Source: Nitrososphaerota archaeon (GTDB taxonomy: Archaea; Thermoproteota; Nitrososphaeria; Conexivisphaerales; Conexivisphaeraceae). From it: DNA of 64,000 bases. The position numbers and the translations under genes are program-made. The stretch is from positions 1 to 64,000 of the forward strand of contig WALT01000025.1 of the NCBI GenBank assembly GCA_015522695.1, in the 5' to 3' direction. Position 1 is the first letter of the stretch, and the number at the start of each line of letters is the position of its first letter. Shown here piece after piece: positions 7,773-14,907 of the stretch. The notes under the pieces are model-generated. The model ran no database searches and was not told the origin of the DNA. It saw only the letters and a program-made list of their open reading frames with translations.

Positions 7773-9497
7773 GTGCTGAGCGGACATTTGGAAGCTAACA
7801 TCTACGAGAAGGTCGTGGAGCTAGCACGTAGGAGGGGCTTCTTCTGGACAGCTTATGAGATATATGGAGGGGTCGGCGGTTTTTACGCACTCGGGGACCT
7901 GGGCGTTAAGCTGCGTGATAGGATAGTCGAATTGTGGAAGCAGCTCTTCGTGAAGGGACATGGATTCCTGCTCGTCGACACGCCATCGATAGGTCCCCAC
8001 TCGGTGTTCAAGGCATCAGGCCATGTCGATAATTTTAAGGACCCCATGGCCGAGTGTGGGGTCTGCGGACGTAAGTATAGGGCTGATCATCTGCTTCGTG
8101 ATTCAGGTATACGTGTGAGTGAGGGTGCATCCACGGAGGAGATGGAGGGACTGCTCAACGGGAATGGGGTTAGGTGCCCTGAGTGCGGTTCCTCGAGATG
8201 GAGGGTCAGGATGTTCCCCACGATGTTCGAGACGAGGATCGGACCTTACTCCGAGAGCACGGGATTCCTTAGACCCGAGACGGCACAGGGGATGTTCGTG
8301 GAATTCAGGAGGATATATGAGACCGCTAGGGAGAGGATGCCGCTGGGCGTGGCCCAGATAGGCAGGGGATTCAGGAACGAGATATCACCGAGACAGACGA
8401 TGGTCAGGCTCAGGGAGTTCAATATGATGGAGCTGGAGGTCTTCACGAACCCGGAGGAGGGATGTCGATATCTAGCTGGCCTTGAGAACGAGGAATTGGC
8501 GTTGGTGACGGAGGATATGGCCAAGAGAGGTGAACATGCACCGCTCACGATCGGCGTGCACGATGCCCTCTCCCAGGGACTCATCAAAAATGAGTGGCTG
8601 GCTTACTTCATGGTCCTGTCGAAGAGGTTTCTGCGGCTGTTGGGGGTACATCACGACAAGCAGAGGTTCTGGGGCAAGCCCCCGGAGGAGAGGGCCCACT
8701 ACTCGCAACAAACCTTCGATCACGAGGTCCTGATCCCAGGACTGGGATGGGTGGAAGTCGCCGGCTTAGCATATAGGACGGATTACGATCTGAGGGCACA
8801 TAGCAAGGCCAGCGGCAAGGACCTTCACGTATCTATGCGGACCGCTGAACCGAAGACGGAGAAGATGATGCGTTGGAGGATAAAGGATATGATGGAACTC
8901 AAGGAGATCCTCGGGGATAAGCTCAAGGAGTTCATGGAACTGTTCGAGGAGCACAAGGACGACGAGAGGTTTCCCGAGCTTATCGGTTCGAGGCTCGGAA
9001 TAGACGTGGATGAGCTTCCCTTGGAGGCCGAGGAGAAGGTGGAGACCGTTCACGTCAAGAGGTTCTATCCCCACGTCATCGAACCCAGCTATGGGCTCGA
9101 AAGGCTCATGCTGGCGACGCTATCCTGGGCTTACGGGATCAGGGAAGGAAACCGTATCGTGTTATCCCTCCCACCATATGTGGCCCCCATCCAGGTGGCG
9201 GTGTTCCCCTTGATCACTAGGGATGGACTGCCCGAGAAGGCGAAGGAAGTTGTACGTAAGTTATCCGAGAGGTTCGACGTCCTATACGATGAGGGTGGAT
9301 CGATAGGGAGACGCTATGCCAGGGTGGACGAGATAGGGGTGCCGTATGCGGTGACGGTCGATCATCGAACTCTGGAAGATAACACCGTCACGTTGAGATC
9401 TAGGGATGATTGGAGCCAGATAAGGGTGGAGCTCGGGGAACTTGAGGATGAGCTCGAGGAACTACTCAGCCTACCCAACCTGGAGACAACCCGATGA
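7773..9497 (+). CDS. glyS: Glycyl-tRNA synthetase (alpha2, eukaryote/archaeal type)
   Basis: A 574-residue class II synthetase that attaches glycine to tRNA-Gly in the cytosol. The N-terminal signature GFFWTAYEIYGGVGGFYALG is near residue 22. A zinc-type insertion has CGVC (95-98) and CPEC (135-138). Motif 2 is FRNEISPRQ (200-208), and motif 3 lies in EPSYGLERLM. The C-terminal anticodon-binding domain starts near residue 470 (IQVAVFPL). Length is usual for archaea. The start is GTG at 7773; a TTG at 7788 is a possible alternative. Its 3' end overlaps the convergent DUF92 gene by 32 bases. Confidence 0.95.
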   Translation: MLSGHLEANIYEKVVELARRRGFFWTAYEIYGGVGGFYALGDLGVKLRDRIVELWKQLFVKGHGFLLVDTPSIGPHSVFKASGHVDNFKDPMAECGVCGRKYRADHLLRDSGIRVSEGASTEEMEGLLNGNGVRCPECGSSRWRVRMFPTMFETRIGPYSESTGFLRPETAQGMFVEFRRIYETARERMPLGVAQIGRGFRNEISPRQTMVRLREFNMMELEVFTNPEEGCRYLAGLENEELALVTEDMAKRGEHAPLTIGVHDALSQGLIKNEWLAYFMVLSKRFLRLLGVHHDKQRFWGKPPEERAHYSQQTFDHEVLIPGLGWVEVAGLAYRTDYDLRAHSKASGKDLHVSMRTAEPKTEKMMRWRIKDMMELKEILGDKLKEFMELFEEHKDDERFPELIGSRLGIDVDELPLEAEEKVETVHVKRFYPHVIEPSYGLERLMLATLSWAYGIREGNRIVLSLPPYVAPIQVAVFPLITRDGLPEKAKEVVRKLSERFDVLYDEGGSIGRRYARVDEIGVPYAVTVDHRTLEDNTVTLRSRDDWSQIRVELGELEDELEELLSLPNLETTR

Positions 9498-10281
9498 TCA
9501 ACGAGATGGCCAGAAATCCAGCCAGGAGATTGGACACGAAGTTGACCACATGATTGTTGATGAACCGGCAACCCGAGACCAATCGTGCATCACCTCCGCA
9601 ACTATCCTTCTCCTCCACGAGGCGCCCACCGGGATTACATATGTACTTCGCCTGTAGAACATCACCCATCAAGCTATCTATACAATCGCCTGCAAACCCG
9701 GAAACCACGGCGACGGAAACTAAGCGAGGATCCGATCTGATGACGTCCACGCCGGCGGCCAACAAGCCTATCGTGGCGGCCGCTATTACGCCGGACATCA
9801 ATCCGAGCGGTGTTATACCGCCGGAGAACCCCCTCTTCACGAGCTCGCCTGGCCTCGAGATCCTTCTAGGCAGCGCTCCCGAGAGCAGCCCCAACTCCGT
9901 GGAGAAGGTATCCGAGGCGGCCGAAGCTATGCTCGCCGTGTACGCTAGACTCCAAAGGTTCCTGGAGGAGATCATCAGAAGAACTGCGAAGACGAGCGGC
10001 GGGATGCCGTTCGCCATGACGTTCTTGAGGCCTCTATCCGCTTCATCCCTCGCCCGAACGGCGTTCTTCATCTTTCTGCCGGCACGTGTGGAGAGCGAGC
10101 CCAACAACATGAAGACTATCAATGGTATTAGCCACCTGATGCCACCTATGGCCAATATGGCAACCCCTATGACGACGCCGGCTATGGAGCCATGTAGGGT
10201 CAAATATTTCCTAGTCAGCGCCGCATAGAAGAGCAGCACTAGTACTATCAGTCCGACCGTCAGCTCATAGTATCCCAGCAT
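9466..10281 (-). CDS. DUF92 family membrane protein (TIGR00297; VTE6-like)
   Basis: A 271-residue integral membrane protein with about seven hydrophobic segments. The family signature is SAASDTFSTELG, followed by the glycine-rich GFSGGITPLGLMSG and the AGDCIDSLMGD segment. The plant member VTE6 is a phytyl-phosphate kinase, so an isoprenoid phosphate substrate is possible in archaea, but this is not shown. The stop lies inside the 3' end of the convergent glyS gene. The start ATG at 10281 lies 30 bases from the end of the upstream XRE regulator on the same strand. Confidence 0.85.
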   Translation of the reverse strand: MLGYYELTVGLIVLVLLFYAALTRKYLTLHGSIAGVVIGVAILAIGGIRWLIPLIVFMLLGSLSTRAGRKMKNAVRARDEADRGLKNVMANGIPPLVFAVLLMISSRNLWSLAYTASIASAASDTFSTELGLLSGALPRRISRPGELVKRGFSGGITPLGLMSGVIAAATIGLLAAGVDVIRSDPRLVSVAVVSGFAGDCIDSLMGDVLQAKYICNPGGRLVEEKDSCGGDARLVSGCRFINNHVVNFVSNLLAGFLAISLIIGLSPGWVG

Positions 10282-10311
10282 ACCCTTATGGACTGTAAAG
10301 ATTCAGCAGCG

Positions 10312-11031
10312 TTATAAGGATTTAAGCTTGGCCATCATCTCTTGGACGCTGATATCCTTGGCCAGCGCCAATACCACCCGTTCTCGCTTAGCCAGCTCGA
10401 CCGCCAACTCGTCTATATGCTCCGGGCCATGTATAACGACCATCCTCGGTTTCAACTGTGAAACCCTGACAGCAACCATGGGGCTTCTCCCCAGACCGAC
10501 TTTAGTGAACACGAGGACGCGCTCGGTCGTCGAGCCGAAGATCCTGTAGAACTCATATCCGGATAGAGCGTAGATGGCGCGGATGCTGTCAAGCACTGTG
10601 TAGCCGTAAAGCAGACGGTCCACATTATCTTGACCGGCTAGTATCTTCAGGGAGAGCGCCTCGACTATCTCACCCGATCTCCGGGGCTTTCCGAATTCGC
10701 CCATATCCAATATCGCGTCGACATCGCTGTGGACTATCTTGGAAGATATCAATAGCCCGGACTCCTGATCGAGCCTCATCAATGTGGACACGAACCTCTT
10801 TATGAATAATGCGCCTGGTGATTTTCTCCTCCCCCCTTCATAATCGCTCAATACTGATGGAGAGACCCCCATCTCTCGCGCAAGTCTAGCCTGGGAGATC
10901 CTCGCCTTCTCACGCCAGTACCGCATCAGCCTTCCGGGCTCTTTACTTAACACGAGCTCTCCGGAGAGCTTGATCGCCAGATCAGCGTACCTTGGATCTC
11001 GAAATCCTTCCCTTTCCTCATCGGTGATCAT
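10312..11031 (-). CDS. Archaeal XRE-family helix-turn-helix regulator (COG1709 type)
   Basis: A 239-residue DNA-binding protein. The HTH is at about residues 33-70: MRYWREKARISQARLAREMG then VSPSVLSDYEGGRR, the classic Cro/C1 pattern. The C-terminal 130 residues form an uncharacterised archaeal domain (IFGSTTERVLVFTK, PRMVVIHGPEHIDELA). It probably regulates transcription; target genes are unknown. A perfect 12-bp palindrome overlaps its TATA box (11054-11065), which suggests self-control. Confidence 0.85.
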   Translation of the reverse strand: MITDEEREGFRDPRYADLAIKLSGELVLSKEPGRLMRYWREKARISQARLAREMGVSPSVLSDYEGGRRKSPGALFIKRFVSTLMRLDQESGLLISSKIVHSDVDAILDMGEFGKPRRSGEIVEALSLKILAGQDNVDRLLYGYTVLDSIRAIYALSGYEFYRIFGSTTERVLVFTKVGLGRSPMVAVRVSQLKPRMVVIHGPEHIDELAVELAKRERVVLALAKDISVQEMMAKLKSL

Positions 11032-11053
11032 GGGCTTTAAACCATGAACGTTT

Positions 11054-11065
11054 TATACCGGTATA
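11054..11065. promoter_or_regulatory. 12-bp palindrome over the XRE regulator's TATA box
   Basis: TATACCGGTATA is perfectly self-complementary. On the minus strand the promoter reads CTTATATACCGGTATA, so the palindrome overlaps and follows the TATA element, ending 23 bases before the ATG at 11031. An operator for the XRE regulator itself is the simplest reading. Confidence 0.45.
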
Positions 11066-11085
11066 TAAGCTATTTGATCATGCGT

Positions 11086-12549
11086 CTATTGGTTGTTCGA
11101 CTTTAGACGAATACCCTGGAAGAACAACCTCGTTCGCCCCAGACTCTCAAACTCGGTGTCCTTCACGTTGACCACTACAGGCAGCCAGTTCGTCGCTTTG
11201 CCTATCACTAAACAGCTGCCTCGCCTAAGGGTTGGTATTACACCCTCCAGCGTTTCTGCATCTGTGGCTGAGAGACGCGAGATCAGATCTATATCCTTCT
11301 TATTCGTATAGCTGAACAGGAAGAAATTGTCGGCCTGCCTGTAGATCAGATCCTCTAACGCATCGGGTTGATTTGTTACGAAGATCGTGAAAGCGCCATA
11401 ATGTCTCATCCTGGTCACAAGGTCCTCCCAATAGGTCTCCCTGATATACATGTGGGCCTCCTCTGCGAGTATGAACATGGGAGGTATCGATCGAGAGTGT
11501 AAGAGCTCGAGCAGCTTCGATAACATCGCCTCGACCACTATCCTGCGAGCCACAGGACTTATCCCGGCGAGAAGTACGACCATGATCCCGCCCTCCTTGA
11601 GTTCAGCCACGGTATCCTCGAAGGAGAATCCTCCATCATCGGAGTCCATGATCATCCCGGTCGATGCCAGTGTATAGTACCTCGACAGCAGGGCCTCCCT
11701 TATCATCTCATTGGTCCGCCATCTGGTGATATAATCACCCAACGATGAAAAACTTAGATGGCCATATCCCTCCAGATAATTCCAGATCCTGATCAATTCC
11801 CTCAGGGAGACGCTCGGAAGCCCGAGTGCATTCCTGAACACGCTGGATATGACGCCCTTTCCCATATACCTTAGATCGAACTTCAACGTGGTGCCAGGCT
11901 CTAGCAGCACGATCTTTCTCGCCAGTCTGGAGGGCGAGCCATCTTTATTGCGCACCAGGCCGATGTATTCATTATTTATATCGAAAGCTAGCACGTAAGC
12001 GCCATTATCCGCCAATCCGTTGACCATGAGTTTAGCCAAGTGGGATTTCCCTGATCCCTTCTTGCCCAATATCAATGTCAACGATCCGTCGAGGGAGCTC
12101 ACCGGGATCTTCACAGAATACCCACCCGACGTCTCACCTATCCCTATCGAAGGCCCACGGTCCTCGAGCGCTGTCGATCCCAGTTCATCGCCCTCGACCT
12201 TTTCCACAACGCTGAGCGTCCTGCTCGGTATCCAATCTGTACTTAAATCTAGACCATCTGATGTTAACGTACCCCTGACCTTGGACCTCAACAGCTTCAC
12301 GTCCTTAACCCTTTGTGTGATCGACTCGTATCCTGGGTTCGAGCGCAGATCGATCACCTCTTCGAGGAGAAGGTCCCTGAGCAGATCCTCTTCTATCCCG
12401 GGCATATCGAAATATTCGACATCATAAACTTGAACGAGTAGAGAGGAGTTTAAGGAGCTGTCTGTTATCTTCAGGTAATCGCCCTTGGATACATCCGTCC
12501 TCTCCGTTATTATAGTTATTTCATCATTTCTTTTAGAGAGGATCCGCAG
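11086..12549 (-). CDS. herA: HerA-type DNA-translocating ATPase (apparent CTG start)
   Basis: HerA is a hexameric DNA translocase that works with NurA nuclease in end resection. The P-loop is GKKGSGKS (residues 162-169 counting from the CTG), the Walker B region is MFILAEEAHMY, and FVTNQPDAL is typical of HerA/FtsK. The first ATG (12405) would remove the N-terminal HAS barrel, which is clearly encoded upstream: VSKGDYLKITD and LLVQVYDVEYFDMPG. The frame stays open only back to the nurA stop (12558-12556) and has no ATG, GTG or TTG in that stretch. The best start is CTG at 12549, behind GGGGGTGA with a six-base spacer. From there the protein is 487 residues. It is co-transcribed with nurA. Confidence 0.85.
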   Translation of the reverse strand: MRILSKRNDEITIITERTDVSKGDYLKITDSSLNSSLLVQVYDVEYFDMPGIEEDLLRDLLLEEVIDLRSNPGYESITQRVKDVKLLRSKVRGTLTSDGLDLSTDWIPSRTLSVVEKVEGDELGSTALEDRGPSIGIGETSGGYSVKIPVSSLDGSLTLILGKKGSGKSHLAKLMVNGLADNGAYVLAFDINNEYIGLVRNKDGSPSRLARKIVLLEPGTTLKFDLRYMGKGVISSVFRNALGLPSVSLRELIRIWNYLEGYGHLSFSSLGDYITRWRTNEMIREALLSRYYTLASTGMIMDSDDGGFSFEDTVAELKEGGIMVVLLAGISPVARRIVVEAMLSKLLELLHSRSIPPMFILAEEAHMYIRETYWEDLVTRMRHYGAFTIFVTNQPDALEDLIYRQADNFFLFSYTNKKDIDLISRLSATDAETLEGVIPTLRRGSCLVIGKATNWLPVVVNVKDTEFESLGRTRLFFQGIRLKSNNQ

Positions 12550-12555
12550 CGACTT

Positions 12556-13449
12556 TCACCCCCTAACTTTAAGCACGCCGAGCAGCATCCTTCGCCTGTC
12601 GACACTCCTATCCAGGAACGCTCCGTGAACGCTGAGCATGGCCTTAGCTGCTGCCTCCTCGGATGTCGAGATCAATGATGCATAATGCGCTATCCTCAGG
12701 GTATCCGGATATCCCCTGAGGATAGTATCGCTCGATAGCAGAGATGACAATCCTTCTAGGTTCGTGGCATCTATCCTCAGCGGGACGCCGCCATAACTCA
12801 ACCTGGCGGCAACCGTGTGATAACATTCCGTGCTCCCCATGATCGAGTATGTCGGTTTATTCGGCATGGCCCAAGGATCAGACGGCACGAACTTCGTCGT
12901 CTTCGAGATGCCGAGCACGGTTATGTCGTGACCTGCAGCGACGACGCAATCCATACCGGCGAATCCGTTGAGCGAGCCGTCCACGAGCAACAGCGTATGC
13001 TTCGTAAGTTCGGCCTCATATATCGTGTCGCGGATGACCGAGCTTTCGAGATGTTCACGGAGGCTTCTGGTCGCCACTTGATGGTCTTCATCCTCACGTC
13101 GCTCTATCCCCAGTATATAGGGACCTAGTCTTATTATGCTCGGCGGGGAACTCTTACCGTCCCTTGTGATCAGACCTAAGCTGGCGATGAGAAACCACTT
13201 CCTTTCCGAATATGCCATCGGGATCGCGCTCGAATCGACAGCTATCACCCTCGCTTCACTTCCAGGGTTTATATCCTTGAACACCTGGAGGCGTGGATGA
13301 TTACTGTATGCGGGTTCGCTGTTATCATCATCGATGACGACGAGCCTTCTGCCGTCGACGTCCGATAGGGAGAGTTCCGTGATCTTGTTGAGGTTATTGA
13401 TCAGTTTCAGCGTTACCGGAAGGTTTAATTTCTGGTTCAACTTGAACAA
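12556..13449 (-). CDS. nurA: NurA 5'-3' nuclease
   Basis: A 297-residue NurA-domain protein, the nuclease partner of HerA in processing DNA double-strand breaks. The first catalytic aspartate lies in VIAVDSSAIP, the second in LLLVDGSL, and a C-terminal RIDATNL region contributes as in other NurA proteins. Start ATG 13449 is preceded by TATA-like TTTATT at about 13472-13480, so the mRNA is probably leaderless. The first codons lie inside a 13-bp palindrome that has a near copy 47 bp away in the divergent gene. herA follows after its TGA stop in the same frame. Confidence 0.85.
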   Translation of the reverse strand: MFKLNQKLNLPVTLKLINNLNKITELSLSDVDGRRLVVIDDDNSEPAYSNHPRLQVFKDINPGSEARVIAVDSSAIPMAYSERKWFLIASLGLITRDGKSSPPSIIRLGPYILGIERREDEDHQVATRSLREHLESSVIRDTIYEAELTKHTLLLVDGSLNGFAGMDCVVAAGHDITVLGISKTTKFVPSDPWAMPNKPTYSIMGSTECYHTVAARLSYGGVPLRIDATNLEGLSSLLSSDTILRGYPDTLRIAHYASLISTSEEAAAKAMLSVHGAFLDRSVDRRRMLLGVLKVRG

Positions 13450-13494
13450 CAGTAGGTATGAATGAGCGGGTAATAAATGTTGCTCAAGTTGAAC
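13435..13494. promoter_or_regulatory. Twin palindromes spanning the nurA / winged-helix divergent promoter
   Basis: GTTCAACTTGAACAAC at 13435-13450 is repeated in inverted orientation at 13479-13494 (GTTGCTCAAGTTGAAC) with one mismatch. Each arm contains a 13-bp palindrome GTTCAA-C-TTGAAC (the right one imperfect). The arms lie on either side of the two start codons (nurA 13449 minus, 13458 plus), beside the two TATA-like boxes (about 13424-13431 plus; 13472-13480 minus). This is a plausible paired operator for a dimeric regulator, perhaps the winged-helix product itself. Confidence 0.5.
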
Positions 13495-13892
13495 AACTTG
13501 TAAAGGCTCCCCCCGGCGATAGGATCAAGATAAAGCTCAGGAAGGGGAATATCGAGGTCGAAATCGAAAGCCCTATTGATAGGGTCGCTGAGGTCGTGGC
13601 CAAGGTCGCGGAGGGACTCGCCGTAACGAGTGGAGCCGGGACGGCCAATCGTGTGCAACAGAGGAGGCCCGGGGCAATCACCTGTAGAGGGTTGATAGGG
13701 GATCTCTGGAGGGATGGATGGTTCTCACAACCCAGGGGTCTTTCGGAGGTCGTGGAGGAGCTTTCGAGAAGGGGCTATAACTATAACTCTACGGCGGTAT
13801 CACACAGCCTTGCTGATCTAGTGCGCGGAGGATTATTGACAAGGGTGGGGACTCCTAGGACGTATAGATATGTACAGAAAAGGCCTCCATGA
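13458..13892 (+). CDS. Small winged-helix protein, divergent from nurA (paralog 1)
   Basis: A 144-residue protein. An N-terminal beta/alpha segment (KIKLRKGNIEVEIESPIDRVAE) is joined by a variable linker to a C-terminal winged helix from about residue 77 (SQPRGLSEVVEELSRRGYNY, then TAVSHSLADLVRGGLL). The same layout recurs in the protein at 14380-14856, where WGRKPRKLMEVKETLDSYGI and KQSVAVALMRL align with it. No named family is recognised. It lies eight bases from nurA in opposite orientation and may regulate the nurA-herA operon through the flanking palindromes; this is inferred from position. Confidence 0.7.
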   Translation: MNERVINVAQVEQLVKAPPGDRIKIKLRKGNIEVEIESPIDRVAEVVAKVAEGLAVTSGAGTANRVQQRRPGAITCRGLIGDLWRDGWFSQPRGLSEVVEELSRRGYNYNSTAVSHSLADLVRGGLLTRVGTPRTYRYVQKRPP

Positions 13893-13895
13893 CCC

Positions 13896-14405
13896 TCATA
13901 TCCTCTTACGATTTAACACCTGTGAGAGCCAATTTATCCCCTGCGTCGTTATCCTGTACATCGTCGTCCTGTTCTCCTGTTTCCGTTCCACATTGTTCGA
14001 TTTGACGAGCTCGCTTAACCTGGAACTTATCGACTTGGGGTTCAATGCCGTGGCCTGTTCTATCTCCTGTAGGGCCATATGATCCCTGTCCGCCTTACCG
14101 AGCTCATAAGCTACACGCATCGCTACCAATTGTAGGGCTATCACCTGCTTATCGCTGAGTTTAACGCCCGGGGGTATTACACGAGGTCCTTCCGGGGTTA
14201 TCTTTATGAAGTTCCCGAAGAGCTCAGCGAGATCTCTGAGGGTATAGCTCAGATGTAACTTCCTCGCGAGCTCCATCTCGGGTAATATTCCCACCAGAAA
14301 GCTGTTGAGCGCATGCAGTACCTCGCCCGTGTCCTTACCCGAGAAATCCGCAACTATGCCATCGTATTCTACATGTACTTTAAGCCCTGGCATCACCCGT
14401 ATCAT
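13896..14405 (-). CDS. Winged-helix protein, related to its neighbours (paralog 2)
   Basis: A 169-residue protein. The N-terminus (LKVHVEYDGIVADFSGKDTG) is a short beta-hairpin and helix similar in layout to the two neighbours. The middle contains LSYTLRDLAELFGNF, and the C-terminus is an HTH (ALQEIEQATALNPKSISSRL, SELVKSNNVERK) ending in a wing (TTMYRITTQGINWL). It overlaps the upstream gene by 26 bases and converges on paralog 1 with a three-base gap. An ATG at 14393 is an alternative start. Probably DNA-binding; function unknown. Confidence 0.65.
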   Translation of the reverse strand: MIRVMPGLKVHVEYDGIVADFSGKDTGEVLHALNSFLVGILPEMELARKLHLSYTLRDLAELFGNFIKITPEGPRVIPPGVKLSDKQVIALQLVAMRVAYELGKADRDHMALQEIEQATALNPKSISSRLSELVKSNNVERKQENRTTMYRITTQGINWLSQVLNRKRI

Positions 14406-14856
14406 CCCCGTTAGCTACTAACTCGGAGCCCGCAACGTATACGTATTCCCCCTCCATCTTAAACCTCCTGAGCTTACTGTACTTCGCCAGCCTCATGAGT
14501 GCCACGGCCACGCTCTGCTTAGGATGTATGATACCATATGAATCCAACGTCTCCTTTACCTCCATCAGTTTACGTGGCTTCCTACCCCATTGCGTCGAGA
14601 ACATCTTAACCAGTATCGATGGCAAAGAATCCTCTTTGTCTATTTTTATATCCGGTATCTCGACCGAGGGATATCGTCGATCGACTTCAGCCGGTTGCCT
14701 CTCCATCCCTCGTCCTTGTACGATCGGCTGGTTCGTCAAACCGTTTAGAAGTCGAGATGCTGCATCAATAACTTCATCGATAGAGTTCATGTCTGGAGCT
14801 TCTATCTCGATTTCCGCTTGTGGAGTTCTGACGTGTATCCTGTAGCTCCTCTCCAA
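14380..14856 (-). CDS. Winged-helix protein with N-terminal beta/alpha domain (paralog 3)
   Basis: A 158-residue protein. Residues 1-40 (SYRIHVRTPQAEIEIEAPDM and IDEVIDAASRLL) form the small N-terminal domain shared with paralog 1. A charged linker follows, then a winged helix from about residue 80 (SILVKMFSTQWGRKPRKLME). It is the first gene of the two-gene minus unit 14856-13896. No family is recognised, and the role is probably DNA or RNA binding. The gatE stop region is 51 bases upstream. Confidence 0.65.
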   Translation of the reverse strand: MERSYRIHVRTPQAEIEIEAPDMNSIDEVIDAASRLLNGLTNQPIVQGRGMERQPAEVDRRYPSVEIPDIKIDKEDSLPSILVKMFSTQWGRKPRKLMEVKETLDSYGIIHPKQSVAVALMRLAKYSKLRRFKMEGEYVYVAGSELVANGDDTGDARA

Positions 14857-14907
14857 TGAAAATACACCATTTACACATTAGCGTTATTTCGCCTGAAAAA
14901 GTTTTCC

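Noticed and set aside
1559-12558. TGA as a sense codon, suggested by the in-frame TGA at 1559-1561 and the in-frame nurA-TGA-herA arrangement
   Set aside because: TGA ends many genes cleanly here (feoB, elp3, trm-G10, rps-linked genes), so it is a normal stop; a point mutation and a CTG start explain the two cases better.
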